Below are positions 24,928-35,600 of a stretch of 64,000 bases of DNA, one piece after another (position 1 is the first letter of the stretch; every line of letters begins with the position of its first letter). Position numbers and translations under genes: made by a program. The DNA is taken from contig NZ_JANHOH010000012.1 in the NCBI RefSeq assembly GCF_024498135.1, positions 1 to 64,000 of the forward strand, in the 5' to 3' direction. The notes beneath the pieces were generated by a model. The model ran no database searches. It was given only the letters and a program-made list of their open reading frames with translations, and was not told the origin of the DNA. This DNA is from Mucilaginibacter aquariorum (GTDB lineage Bacteria; Bacteroidota; Bacteroidia; Sphingobacteriales; Sphingobacteriaceae).

Positions 24928-27429
24928 ATGTTAAAAAAACTACTCCTTATATTCATAACGGTGCTTTGCGGAACATCTGTTTTCGCTCAAAAAATACAAT
25001 CACCGGCCGAGTTTTTAGGGTATAAGCTGGGAGATAAATTTACCCCGCACTACCTTATAGTAGAGTACTTTAAATACGTAGCCAAAACAGCAAAGAATGT
25101 TGAGCTGCAGCAATTTGGTACCACCAACGAAGGCAGGCCGTTGATAGCCATGTTTATTGCATCCGAAAATAACATTAAACGCCTGGAAGAGATACGGCAT
25201 AATAATCTGCGCCTTGCAGGGATAGAAAGTGGCGCGGTAACGCCTAATGCGCCGGTTATTACCTGGCTAAGCTATAACGTACACGGTAACGAGCCTGCCT
25301 CAAGCGAGGCCGCCATGTGGACCCTATTTGATATGGTTGACCCAACAAATACCAAAACACAAGAATGGTTGAAAAACAGCGTGGTGGTTATTGACCCTTG
25401 TTTAAATCCTGATGGCCGTGATCGTTACGCTAATTTTTATAACTCGGTACGGGGGTTAACGCCCGATGCCAACCCAACATCGCGCGAGCATATGGAGCCA
25501 TGGCCGGGCGGTCGTGTAAATCATTATTACTTTGATTTGAACCGCGACTGGGCATGGCAGGCTCAAAAAGAAACACAGGCGCGCGTAGCCCTGTTTAACC
25601 AGTGGTTGCCTGAGGTTCATGTTGATTATCATGAACAGGGATATAATAACCCTTATTATTTTGCCCCCGCTGCAGAGCCTTATCATAAAGATATTACCCA
25701 ATGGCAGCGCGATTTTCAGGTGGTTATTGGTAAGAACAATGCTAAATACTTTGACCAAAATGGCTGGATGTATTTTACCAAGCAGGAGTTCGATCTGTTA
25801 TATCCATCATACGGTGATACTTATCCTTTATATAATGGATCTATCGGGATGACTTATGAGCAGGGCGGTATAAGCGCGGGCCTGGCCGTTGTTACCCGTA
25901 GCGGCGATACACTTACCCTGGCACAGCGCATCTCGCACCATCACACCACGGGCCTAAGTACCATTGAAATAGTATCGGCAAACGCCCAAAAGGTGGTAGA
26001 TGAGTTTAAGAAGTTCTTTGATAACAGCCGCCAAAACCCACCGGGGCAATACAAAACCTATGTTATTAAAAACGATAATAACGAAAAGGTGAACGAGCTG
26101 GCTAAAATGCTAACCCGTAACGGCATTCAGTTTGGGTATGGCTTGGCAAACAAATCGGTAACCGGGTATAATTATTTTACCGGCGCTACCGAGCAGTATA
26201 ATGTAGGCGCTAATGACTTAGTGGTAAATGCCTATCAGCCAAAATCAGTGCTGCTGCATGTATTGCTGGAGCCCAAAACAATTATTCCTGATTCGTCAAC
26301 TTACGATATTACTGCATGGGCGCTTCCGTATGCCTACGGGTTAAAAGCTTATGGTGTAAAAGAATCGTATAAACCGGCTAACAATAGCTGGAGCGTTGTT
26401 AAACCACAGCCGCTTGCTAACACCAAAGCTTACGCCTATGTGTCTTCGTGGCAATCGGTGGCCGATGTAAGGTTTTTATCGGCTTTGCTAAAGAAGAAGA
26501 TAAAAGTGCGTTATTCGGAAACGCCGTTTGAAACAGGCGGTAAAAAATTCACCGCGGGCTCGTTGTTAATAACCCGTGCGGGGAACGACCGGGCAGATTT
26601 CGACCGGATAGTAACCCAAACGGCTGCCGAAATGGAGCATGAACTTACCCCGCTTTCGTCAGGTTTTGTAGATAAGGGATCGGATATAGGTTCGGACGAT
26701 GTGCGGTTTATCCGCCAGCCGCGCGTAGCCTTAGTTAGTGGCGATGGCATTAACTCGGAAGCGATGGGTGAGGTGTGGCACTTTTTTGAACAACAGATAG
26801 GCTATCCTATCAACGTGATCAGGTATCAGGATATGAACCGGATAAAGCTTGCTGATTTTGATGTGCTGATAATGCCCGACGGAAGGTATAATGACCTGTT
26901 ATCTGATAACCTGCAAAGCTGGGTACGCGATGGCGGAAAGCTAATAGCTTTAGAAAACGCGGTAGCAGCGCTGGTAGATAAAAAAGGGTTCGGTATTAAA
27001 AAGAAAGAAATCAAGAAGGATGACAAGGCCGATGCGAAAACAAAAGCTATAATTAAACTTTATGGCGACCGCAACCGTGATGCTATCCGTTCCAGCATCC
27101 CGGGCGCTATTTTTAAACTGAATATGGATAATACCCACCCGCTGGCTTTCGGGTTGCCTAATTATTACTACTCGTTAAAACTAAGCGATGATATTTACGA
27201 TCTGCTTGGCGATGATGACTGGAATGTTGGTACTGTACAAAAGAACAGTTATGTGGCGGGCTTTGCCGGTGCGCAATCCAAACAAAAAATAAATGACGGG
27301 CTGCTGCTTGGTGTGCAATCGCTTGGCCGTGGCTCGGTAGTGTACATTGTAGACGACCCATTATTCCGTAGTTTTTGGGAGAATGGCAAACTGTTGTTTA
27401 GCAATGCCGTGTTTATGGTGGGGCAATAG
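24928..27429 (+). CDS. secreted M14-family zinc carboxypeptidase
   Basis: An 833-residue exported peptidase. The signal peptide ends SVFAQ (about residue 21). The M14 catalytic domain (about 30-330) has the zinc pair His119 and Glu122 in NVHGNEP, substrate-binding arginines in GRDRYANF, the third zinc ligand in VDYHEQG (His234) and a candidate catalytic Glu310 in GMTYEQGG. The C-terminal half is of glutamine-amidotransferase-like or unknown fold (VALVSGDGI, DVLIMPDGRY). Probably degrades peptides in the periplasm or outside the cell. Monocistronic with a strong terminator. Confidence 0.9.
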   Translation: MLKKLLLIFITVLCGTSVFAQKIQSPAEFLGYKLGDKFTPHYLIVEYFKYVAKTAKNVELQQFGTTNEGRPLIAMFIASENNIKRLEEIRHNNLRLAGIESGAVTPNAPVITWLSYNVHGNEPASSEAAMWTLFDMVDPTNTKTQEWLKNSVVVIDPCLNPDGRDRYANFYNSVRGLTPDANPTSREHMEPWPGGRVNHYYFDLNRDWAWQAQKETQARVALFNQWLPEVHVDYHEQGYNNPYYFAPAAEPYHKDITQWQRDFQVVIGKNNAKYFDQNGWMYFTKQEFDLLYPSYGDTYPLYNGSIGMTYEQGGISAGLAVVTRSGDTLTLAQRISHHHTTGLSTIEIVSANAQKVVDEFKKFFDNSRQNPPGQYKTYVIKNDNNEKVNELAKMLTRNGIQFGYGLANKSVTGYNYFTGATEQYNVGANDLVVNAYQPKSVLLHVLLEPKTIIPDSSTYDITAWALPYAYGLKAYGVKESYKPANNSWSVVKPQPLANTKAYAYVSSWQSVADVRFLSALLKKKIKVRYSETPFETGGKKFTAGSLLITRAGNDRADFDRIVTQTAAEMEHELTPLSSGFVDKGSDIGSDDVRFIRQPRVALVSGDGINSEAMGEVWHFFEQQIGYPINVIRYQDMNRIKLADFDVLIMPDGRYNDLLSDNLQSWVRDGGKLIALENAVAALVDKKGFGIKKKEIKKDDKADAKTKAIIKLYGDRNRDAIRSSIPGAIFKLNMDNTHPLAFGLPNYYYSLKLSDDIYDLLGDDDWNVGTVQKNSYVAGFAGAQSKQKINDGLLLGVQSLGRGSVVYIVDDPLFRSFWENGKLLFSNAVFMVGQ

Positions 27430-27548
27430 TCAGTTTGCAGTAGGCGGTTAGCAGTTTGCAGGAGCGCTAAAGTTTTAAAAAAGAAAGGCGATGGACTAAA
27501 ACCCATCGCCTTTCTTATGTGCTAACTGCCCACTACAAACTGCAAACT
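27427..27548. repeat. decayed inverted repeat around a terminator
   Basis: TTTGCAGTAGGCGGTTAGC on the left recurs inverted as GCTAACTGCCCACTACAAA on the right (three mismatches), with CAGTTTGCAG-type pieces on each side. The terminator hairpin at 27481-27516 is in the middle. Confidence 0.55.
27481..27517. terminator. bidirectional terminator between peptidase and TonB receptor genes
   Basis: AAGAAAGGCGATGG pairs perfectly with CCATCGCCTTTCTT around a short A-rich loop. The genes on the two sides are convergent. Confidence 0.85.
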
Positions 27549-29998
27549 TAATTACCGCTTTTCACGCGTCCTTTTTCATCTTCTGAACCGGTTTTGTGTT
27601 CCCGGGATTTAATTTTACTGTTGCCAAAATTGTAGGTTAAGGTTATACGGCCTAAGCGTGTTTCGTTTTTTTGCCTTACAACCAGGTTGGTGCTTTGGTA
27701 ATTTGTGCTCACGTTGTTTCGGCGGGTATTGAATATATCGCTTACCGCAAGCTTAAGGTTTAGCTTTTTATTGTAAAACGAATGGCTTACGCCGGCATCA
27801 ACGGTATACTGAGGCCTTATTTTAAATATGCTGTAGGTTAGTGCCGATTGATAAAATGCAGTAACCTCCGCCTTGTAACTACCGGCAAATAAAAACGTTT
27901 GTGTTGTTCTGGCATTAAACGCTGCCTGCCCGTTATTTAACATACCACCCGAAAGTGAATCAGATTTAAAGCTTTGGTAAAAACCGGTTACGTTAATATT
28001 ACCTGTCCACCATTTTGTAATGGTATAAGGTGTATTAATATTAATAGTGTACGAATCTTGCTTCTGCAAGTTCGCGCGTGTTTGGTAAGTAGCTTTCTTT
28101 ATCGTATCGGTAAGTAATACTTCTGCACTAACATCAGTAGTGCGGCTGTAACCTAATGATACATTTATAGTTTTATTATAGGTGTAATTTAATTCGTAAG
28201 CATTGGTGTACTGTGGTTTAAGGAAGGGGTTACCCTGCTCGTAAGTGTATTGGTCCAAATAAAACCTAAAGGGGTTTAAGTTATCATAGTTCGGCCTGTC
28301 TATACGGCGGCTATAGCTAATGCCCAATTCATGCTTTGGCGAAAGGGTTTGATTGATAAATATACTTGGGAAAAAATCGGTATACGTACGTTTAACCACC
28401 TGGTTATTGGTTACCAAATTGCCGTTAGAGCTTGTTCGTTCCGCGCGTAACCCCGCCTGTATAGAGGTGTTTTTGTAGGTCTTACCCAGGTTTACATAGG
28501 CAGCACTTACTTTCTCATCGTACACAAAACGATTAGTACGCGAGGTATCGTTTATAAACCCATCACCATTATTTATTTCTGCCTTTAGGTCGTTATCAGT
28601 TTTAACTGAACTTACTTTAATACCTGTTTCCAGCTTTAGCGTTTTAGTTAAGGGATAAGTATAATCGGCTTTACCTGTGTATATAGTTATGCGCGATGGT
28701 GTTGTGTTGCGTAAAAATAGCGTAGGGGCTAAAGAACTGCCATCAGGCTTAAAAAAATAGGTATCGTAATTAGCAAACGAGTTGTTGTTGAATTTTGAGT
28801 AATCTAAATCAACGCTTAACTCCTGCCCGCTGGTATCTATCTGTATTTTATCATTAAGGTTAACGGCTATGTTGCGGTAAGTTTGTTTAATTTTTGATAG
28901 GGTATTCTGATAAGAGTCGTTAGCATCGGGCGTTAAGCCTAATGATGTTTTGCTGTTGTTATCATTGTATTCATTGGTATAATCGCCGCTTATTACAAAA
29001 CCCAGTGTGTTTTTTGCCGAAGTGTTGTAATCGGCCCCAAAACGGTAATTATTGTAATGTACCGAGTTTTTCATACTGGTGAGTTGTTTAAAATAAGTAC
29101 TGGTTGACGCGCTATCCACCACCCTGTCTATATTGATATTATTCTGCCGGGTAATATCACCACGACTAAATGTGCCAAAGAAGTTAAAATTGCCTTGTTT
29201 GTGGTTTAGAGTAAGGCTGGTATTATCCCTAAAATTTAAGCCATATGCTGCGCCGGCAGTTAAGCTACCATTGGTGCCGCTTTGTTTATTCTTTTTTAGT
29301 TTGATATTGATGATACCCGAGTTACCTGAGGCATCATATTTAGAAGATGGGTTGGTAATGATCTCGATAGATTGTATGGTTGAACCATCTGTTGAACGAA
29401 GCAAAGCGGAAAGCTGCGCTGAAGACAGATAGGTTAGTTTATCGTTTATCATAACGGTAACACCCTGCTTACCTTTAAGGCTTATGTTATCATCTTTATC
29501 AATAGTAACACCTGGCGCGCGCTCTAATATCTCTAATGCGTTATTGCCGGCAGCAAGTACACTATTCTCCACGTTCATTACCGTGCGGTCCAGCTTACGT
29601 TCGATAAGTGGTTTTGATGAAGTGATGGTTACACCCTGCAAATTGCGGCTGCTTTGCTGCATTTTTATAACCGGCGCGTGTATCTCATCGGCCTCTACTT
29701 CAAGCACAGGGCTAAACGTAGGCTGGTATCCTACGGTTGTAGCTTTAATAATGTAACGGCCCGATATAATATTATCAAACTGGTATTTACCGGCATCGTT
29801 GGTAAGCGTGCTTTTAACAACAGATGAGTCTTTACCTCTTAACAAAGTTACTGTCGCGTAATCCATTGGTTTGGCCTGTTCGTTTTGTAACTGGCCGGAT
29901 ATACTACCTGCTGTTGGCTTAGCTCCCTGTGCGTTAGCAGCAACGGGAGCTATAAGTAGGAGTATTATATATAGTAATTTAGTGATGTGTGCGTTCAT
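27548..29998 (-). CDS. TonB-dependent outer membrane receptor (OMP_b-brl_3 type)
   Basis: An 816-residue outer membrane protein: signal peptide (ending AANAQ), a carboxypeptidase-regulatory-like domain (about 30-115, SISGQLQNEQAKPMDYATVTLL), a TonB plug (about 125-230, ERAPGVTIDKDDNISLKGK and PSSKYDASGNSGIINI), then a large beta-barrel with alternating aromatic strands. It imports an unknown ligand by TonB energy. The frame extends to 30061, but ATG 29998 begins directly with the signal peptide and is preferred. No SusD partner, so not a classical glycan uptake pair. Confidence 0.9.
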   Translation of the reverse strand: MNAHITKLLYIILLLIAPVAANAQGAKPTAGSISGQLQNEQAKPMDYATVTLLRGKDSSVVKSTLTNDAGKYQFDNIISGRYIIKATTVGYQPTFSPVLEVEADEIHAPVIKMQQSSRNLQGVTITSSKPLIERKLDRTVMNVENSVLAAGNNALEILERAPGVTIDKDDNISLKGKQGVTVMINDKLTYLSSAQLSALLRSTDGSTIQSIEIITNPSSKYDASGNSGIINIKLKKNKQSGTNGSLTAGAAYGLNFRDNTSLTLNHKQGNFNFFGTFSRGDITRQNNINIDRVVDSASTSTYFKQLTSMKNSVHYNNYRFGADYNTSAKNTLGFVISGDYTNEYNDNNSKTSLGLTPDANDSYQNTLSKIKQTYRNIAVNLNDKIQIDTSGQELSVDLDYSKFNNNSFANYDTYFFKPDGSSLAPTLFLRNTTPSRITIYTGKADYTYPLTKTLKLETGIKVSSVKTDNDLKAEINNGDGFINDTSRTNRFVYDEKVSAAYVNLGKTYKNTSIQAGLRAERTSSNGNLVTNNQVVKRTYTDFFPSIFINQTLSPKHELGISYSRRIDRPNYDNLNPFRFYLDQYTYEQGNPFLKPQYTNAYELNYTYNKTINVSLGYSRTTDVSAEVLLTDTIKKATYQTRANLQKQDSYTININTPYTITKWWTGNINVTGFYQSFKSDSLSGGMLNNGQAAFNARTTQTFLFAGSYKAEVTAFYQSALTYSIFKIRPQYTVDAGVSHSFYNKKLNLKLAVSDIFNTRRNNVSTNYQSTNLVVRQKNETRLGRITLTYNFGNSKIKSREHKTGSEDEKGRVKSGN

Positions 29999-30148
29999 GG
30001 TGTAAAAAATTAGGCAATAAAATTCCTGCGAAGGCTGTTCCCTCGTTTTTTTAACAGGCATTAAATTTTGTTTAGATCTTGCGGTTAATCCGCCGGGCTT
30101 ATATTATATATAGTGTAGATGTTTGCATAGGTACAGGGTTTATGTTGT

Positions 30149-30168
30149 ATGTCGCCATACGGTGACAT
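30149..30168. promoter_or_regulatory. 20-base imperfect palindrome upstream of the TonB receptor
   Basis: ATGTCGCCATACGGTGACAT is symmetric at 8 of 10 pairs (one wobble, one mismatch) and lies 151 bases before the receptor's ATG. It looks like a DNA dyad for a dimeric regulator; nothing else supports this. Confidence 0.35.
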
Positions 30169-30231
30169 GTAATTGTTAATTTATAGTAAGATGTAAGGTT
30201 GGGGTAAAAGGTTACAGAAAAAGTTTAATTT

Positions 30232-30438
30232 TTACTCTGCGGGGAAAAGCATTTCTGCAATATCCTGATATAGAAAGTACTGTATTCGCACCGGATTTGC
30301 CGGGCGTGGGTGTTTAACCGCAGAAACATGTTTGGTATTGTTTGCTGCGGTAATATTTTTGATGCTGTTAATATTATAAAAAGGTAATATAAGCCCGCTA
30401 AATAATAGCAGGCTTATATATTTTATGATATTTTTCAT
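30232..30438 (-). CDS. small exported or membrane hypothetical protein
   Basis: A 68-residue protein with an N-terminal hydrophobic segment (KYISLLLFSGLILPFY, about 6-21) that could be a signal peptide or membrane anchor, then a polar tail with KHPRPANPVR. I do not recognise the family. Its ATG shares one base with the stop codon of the PspC-type gene upstream (TAATG), the arrangement of translational coupling. This is the main reason to believe the gene is real. Confidence 0.6.
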   Translation of the reverse strand: MKNIIKYISLLLFSGLILPFYNINSIKNITAANNTKHVSAVKHPRPANPVRIQYFLYQDIAEMLFPAE

Positions 30439-32108
30439 TATTCGGGGTTTGCAATTGCTGCACTATCTGCAGCAGCTTTTTGTTTTGGTGTTTGTGGTAA
30501 TACCAGTGTATCAACTTTACATTGCAAGCCATTATCGGTCATAATAAATGTTGCAGCTGATGCACCATCTCTCTTATTCACGTCGTTACAGTCGCGCACG
30601 CTTATATCCCTCACAAATCTATCCACCTGATCATCAATTACTACTTTTGAGTTCAAAGGTATTTTAAGGGTAAGATGTAACCTTTGCGCGCGCCATAGCC
30701 TGTCAGTTTGTTTCTCTAAGCGGCGGTTAAATTTCAACACGTTACCTTCCTGCTTAAATTGATAGTTTGTACCACGGGCATTGTATAAAGCGTCCTGGTA
30801 ATCGCTGCCACGGGCACTAAATGATTCTACCAGTATCGGCTGTGCCACATCGCTTTTTTCAACATATATGTCAATGTTTTTGTCGGGCATATCCATATTG
30901 TTGTCATCATCGTCATCCAAAATAACACGGCCGTTAAAGTCTTCTTTAACCCTCAGGCGTATGCTATCTTCTTTTGTAAGAAACTTAATATCATTCAGCT
31001 TAAGGTAATAAGTACTGTCGGCAGATGGTTTAATATTAATAGTTTGGCTAAAGCTGGCGTATTCTTTAAAGTCGGCAGATGTTTTAGCGGTGTAATATAT
31101 TACTACACTTAAAGCAACCACCCACACCATTAATAATGTAGAACCCGCGGTGCGATTAATCACGTTGCCTTTAAATACGAAATTGATAAGTGTTAAAATA
31201 ATGGAGAGCAGCGGTATAGTTGACATTAATACAGCACATACTATAAATATGTTATTAACGTGCTGGTCTGCAATGTTAAAAGGAAATATATGATAGATGT
31301 CCATACGGTGATTACCGTAAACAAAAGCAGATATTGCCGCTACTATAATAAATATTATTCCTGCAAAGCAACCTGCAATAAGTGCAATGGCTATCAGCTT
31401 ACCAATAACTTTTCCGGCGCCGCCTAAAAAGTTACCAAAATGGCTAAAAACATCGCCTGCAAAATCGCGGGTCTTGTATATCAGCGGGCGGGCTTCGGTA
31501 TGCAAGTTATGAAGATGTCCTTTTACGGTGTTCAACTCCTCTTCGAAATTGGTTTTAAAGCCTTGCAGATCCAGCTTCTGGCCTTTCATAGCCATGCGGT
31601 CGGCACGGGTAACGGCTTTGGGCACAACTATCCACAGTATTACATATAATATAAAGCCCGTACCTGCAAAAGCAACGGCTACCGCAAATAATAAGCGGAT
31701 CCAAACAGGGTTAAAATCAAAATAGTTGGCTATGCCTGCACATACACCGGCAACCAGGTGATCATCGGGGTCACGAAAAAGGCGGCGGCTTTCGGTACTG
31801 TATGCAAATGCGGGTTGCGCGTGTGGCTTTTCACCATCTTCAACAGTTTCAAAGTCTTCCACCGAGCCCATTTGTTCAACAACTGTATTAACATCCTGCA
31901 CAACAACAACCTGCTTGCCTTCTTTCAATAGTATCTCGTTAAACATTTCGGCAATACGGTTCTCAATATCCGTGGTGATCTCCAGGCTATCGGCCGAGTT
32001 CAAAAAATGACGCTGCACATCGGTCATGTAGTTTTTTAATATCTCATAAGCATCCTCTTCTATATGGAAGACAATGCCGTTTATATTTATAATGATAGTT
32101 TTATTCAT
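30438..32108 (-). CDS. PspC-domain membrane protein
   Basis: A 556-residue protein. The N-terminal cytoplasmic part (about 1-95, MNKTIIININGIVFHIEEDAYEILKNYM) is typical of the region that precedes PspC in Bacteroidota. A PspC domain (about 108-170) has RDPDDHLVAGVCAGIANYF and a TM hairpin. Further TM segments follow (about 240-350), then a C-terminal beta-rich periplasmic domain (about 370-540). PspC proteins sense or respond to envelope stress. The gene is preceded by the padR gene (24-base gap), so PadR probably controls it; a small coupled ORF follows. Confidence 0.9.
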   Translation of the reverse strand: MNKTIIININGIVFHIEEDAYEILKNYMTDVQRHFLNSADSLEITTDIENRIAEMFNEILLKEGKQVVVVQDVNTVVEQMGSVEDFETVEDGEKPHAQPAFAYSTESRRLFRDPDDHLVAGVCAGIANYFDFNPVWIRLLFAVAVAFAGTGFILYVILWIVVPKAVTRADRMAMKGQKLDLQGFKTNFEEELNTVKGHLHNLHTEARPLIYKTRDFAGDVFSHFGNFLGGAGKVIGKLIAIALIAGCFAGIIFIIVAAISAFVYGNHRMDIYHIFPFNIADQHVNNIFIVCAVLMSTIPLLSIILTLINFVFKGNVINRTAGSTLLMVWVVALSVVIYYTAKTSADFKEYASFSQTINIKPSADSTYYLKLNDIKFLTKEDSIRLRVKEDFNGRVILDDDDDNNMDMPDKNIDIYVEKSDVAQPILVESFSARGSDYQDALYNARGTNYQFKQEGNVLKFNRRLEKQTDRLWRAQRLHLTLKIPLNSKVVIDDQVDRFVRDISVRDCNDVNKRDGASAATFIMTDNGLQCKVDTLVLPQTPKQKAAADSAAIANPE

Positions 32109-32132
32109 GATGGGTGATAATTAGTGGTTTGT

Positions 32133-32468
32133 TTAATTGTTTCTGTCGCCAATAGCGGTTTGTACGGCAAATGATAGTTCATGCCAGGTTCCGTCAAGCT
32201 GCTCAAGCACTTTACGGCCCTCGTCGCTAAGCACATAGTACTTTCGTGGCGGCCCGGAAGTTGACTCCACCCAGTTGTAAGCGAGCAGGCCGTTGTTTTT
32301 TAAGCGGGTTAATAAAGGGTATAGTGTACCCTCAACTACAAGCAGCCGGGCTTTCTTAAGCTCAGATATTATATCTGAAGCATAGATCTCGCCCTTTGCA
32401 ATTATGGAAAGTATGCAATACTCCAGTATGCCTTTCCTCATTTGGGTTTGTGTGTTTTCAACAATCAT
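32133..32468 (-). CDS. PadR-family transcriptional regulator
   Basis: A 111-residue regulator with the PadR winged helix: LEYCILSIIAKGEIYASDIISEL (helices 1-3), the recognition part LLVVEGTLYPLLTRLKNNGLL, and the wing SGPPRKYYVLSDEG. The open frame extends to 32504, but ATG 32468 (MIVENTQTQMRKG) is chosen because a TAnnTTTG element sits directly upstream (32473-32480). First gene of a padR-pspC transcript; this pairing is common in Bacteroidota. Autoregulation is likely given the dyad over its promoter. Confidence 0.92.
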   Translation of the reverse strand: MIVENTQTQMRKGILEYCILSIIAKGEIYASDIISELKKARLLVVEGTLYPLLTRLKNNGLLAYNWVESTSGPPRKYYVLSDEGRKVLEQLDGTWHELSFAVQTAIGDRNN

Positions 32469-32472
32469 AATG

Positions 32473-32480
32473 CAAAGATA
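32473..32480 (-). promoter_or_regulatory. -7 element of the padR promoter
   Basis: On the minus strand TATCTTTG matches TAnnTTTG and ends 5 bases before the ATG, so the transcript would be leaderless or nearly so. Confidence 0.6.
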
Positions 32481-32491
32481 TATGTTTAAGA

Positions 32492-32517
32492 ATGTATTAT
32501 GCAATACATAGTACTAT
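32492..32517. promoter_or_regulatory. candidate PadR operator: two adjacent dyads
   Basis: ATGTATTATGCAATACAT (32492-32509) is a 7-base inverted repeat of the ATGT...ACAT kind bound by PadR proteins. It overlaps the perfect palindrome ATAGTACTAT (32508-32517). Both sit just upstream of the padR -7 element. Binding is inferred. Confidence 0.55.
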
Positions 32518-32653
32518 ATTTTTAATCTTTTTTTACTTTTTTAATTTATTTTTATGAGAATTCGTCTTTTTTTACTTTTTAATTTGATTTATTGATACCG
32601 TAACACTACTTTTATGACTAATTAACTATTAACTGATCTTATTATTAACAAAC

Positions 32654-35600
32654 ATGAAAAAACTTCTACTAGTAAGTTTGTGTTTCCTGATGTTATGCAT
32701 AACACAGGTATATGCACAAAATCGTACAGTTACTGGTACAGTTACTTCAAAGGATGACGGCTTGCCGTTGCCAGGAGTAAGTGTTACAGTATCCGGAACC
32801 TCAATTGGTATTCAAACCAATGCTTCGGGAAAATTCTCCCTAAATGTGCCGACATCGGCAAAATCACTTCGCTTTTCATTTATCGGTTTCTCAACTATTG
32901 AGCTTCCAATCGGATCAAGCGGTGTAGTAAACGCAGGCTTAAGTTCAAGCGCCAGCCAGTTGAGCGAGGTGGTTGTAACTGCGGGCGGTTTGGAAGCTCG
33001 TAAAAAAGAACAGGGTTACAACTCAACCACAATTAAGCCTGCATCTTTAACAGCTACAAAGCCTGTTAACGCTATTGCCGGTTTAACTGGTAAGGTTGCC
33101 GGTTTACGTATCAATGCTACAACCAGCGGTGTTAACCCTAACTACCGTGTTGTTTTACGTGGTATGCGTTCATTAACCGGTAACAACGATGCGTTAATCG
33201 TAGTTGATAACGTTATCGTTCCTAACGCCATCCTAAGCAACATCAACCCCGAGGATATTGAAGATATCCAGGTATTGAATGGTGCCGGTGCTGCCGCGTT
33301 ATACGGTTCTGAGGCTTCAAACGGTGCGATCATTATCACAACCAAAAAAGGTACCAGAGGACAAACTTCAATTCGTGTGTCTAACACTACAACAATTGAG
33401 CAGGTTTCTTTCTATCCTAAATTTCAAACAGGTTTCGGTTCTGGTTCATCTGGTGATATTCAAGCTTACATCCCTTACGAAAACCAGCAATTTGGCCCTG
33501 CGTATGATGGCGTTGTAAGACCGGTTGGTTTACCATTGGAGAATGGCGATCAGCAAATGATCCCTTACTCTTACAGAGATGCTAAGAATAAATTCTGGAA
33601 AAATGGTTTAACCAATCAAACAGACTTTAACTTGTCATCTGGTAACGATAAGTCTACTATCTACACCTCAGGCCAGTACGCTAACGTAACAGGTACTACT
33701 CCTGGTGATAAATTTAACCGGGCTAACTTAAGGGTTAACGGAACTCAAAAAATTCTTGACAACTTTAACTTAACTTATACCGCCGGTTACACTCAAAACA
33801 GGTATGATATTACCAATCAAACAGCCTCTATTTATAACAACTTATTGAACAGCCCGGGCCAGATAGACATTACGGACTATGCAGACTGGAGAAACAATGA
33901 GTATGCAAACCCTAATGGTTACTTCAATGCTTACTATAACAACCCCTACTTTGTTGCCGGTAACTATCGTCAAAAAACAAGGAATGACTATTTAGTAGGT
34001 AACGTTGAAATGAAATATAGCCCAACAAAATGGTTAGATTTCACTTACCGTGTTGGTATCACAACCCGTAATACAAGCCAGAAAATTTATGTTGATAAAT
34101 TTGCATTTACTGACTATACCAAAGCTCGCCCTGAGTTAGCCGGTACTTACAAAATTAATAACATTCAAGGCTCAAATCAGGATTACGCATTCTATAACAC
34201 GCGTATCAACTCTGACTTCCTGGTAACTATGAGGAAATCACTTGATGACTTTACCTTTAAATTGACCGTAGCTGCAAGTATCCGTAATGATAACCAAAAA
34301 GATTTGACAGCTACAGTTAACGGTTTGGTTGTTCCAGGTATATTTAACTTAGCGAACAGTACTACTACGCCAACTGCTACGTCAAACTCATACAATAGCC
34401 ATCAGCAAGGTGTGTATGGTGAGTTAACCGTTGGTTACAAAGATTATTTATTCTTACATGCTACAGGCCGTAATGACTGGGTTTCGACATTGTTACCTCA
34501 AAACCGTTCATTCTTCTATCCTGCTGCTGACGTATCTTTCGTGTTAACTGATGCATTTAAAGAATTGAAGGACATTAAAGGTATAGACTTTATTAAACTA
34601 CGTGGTGGTGTATCTAAAGTTGGTCAGGTAAACTTGCCAGGCACTTTTGGTGCTTACGCATTAGATCCTACATTCGGTCAGGGTGCAGGTTATCCGTATA
34701 ACGGTGCCGGCGGTCACACTTTAAGTAACACCATCGTATCTACCAACCTTAAACCAGAGATTACTAAAGGCTTTGAACTTGGTTTTGATGCAAACTTCTG
34801 GGATAACAGGATTGCTTCTAAGTTCACTTACTTCAGTACAAAAACCAATGCACAAACCGTTGAAACCGGCGTATCAACTGCAACAGGTTTCAGCACTTAC
34901 AGAACCAACATTGGTCAAACCAGCTCAAAAGGTATAGAGAGCTCTCTTAGCTTTACTGCTTTTAGAAACCGCGACTGGGATTTAACTGTTGGTGCTAACT
35001 ATACGCACATTACTAACAATGTTGAATCTATCAGTGCTGCTATCGATCGCCTAAGCTTAGGTGTATATGGCGGTGGTGCAGGTTCTTACGCTGTTGCAGG
35101 CCAGCCTTTCCCGGTTATTATGGGACATGATTACAATCGCGATCCGCAGGGCCGTATTATTGTAGATCCTATCACCGGTTATCCAACTGCATCTGACCAG
35201 GTAACTGTGTTAGGTAACGCTCAGCCAAAAGATGTATTAGCTGTTAACTTATCAGTAAAATACAAAGGCTTACGTTTCTCTGCCTTAGCAGAATACCGTG
35301 GTGGTTACAACATCTTTAACGCTGCTGCAGGTACGCTTGACTTCTCTGGTTCATCATACTTCAGCGGTTACTACAACCGCGATCGTTTCGTGATTCCGAA
35401 CTCTGTATATCTAGACGCGGCTACTAATACCTATGTTCCGAACACAAACATCACTGTACGTGATGGTGGTACTGGTTACTGGACTGATGATCCTCGCTCA
35501 AGCATGGATATCAACTACGTATACTCTGGTGCTTTCTGGAAGATCCGTGAAGCTTCATTAGCTTATGACCTTCCAAAATCATTGTTAGGCAAAACAAAAG

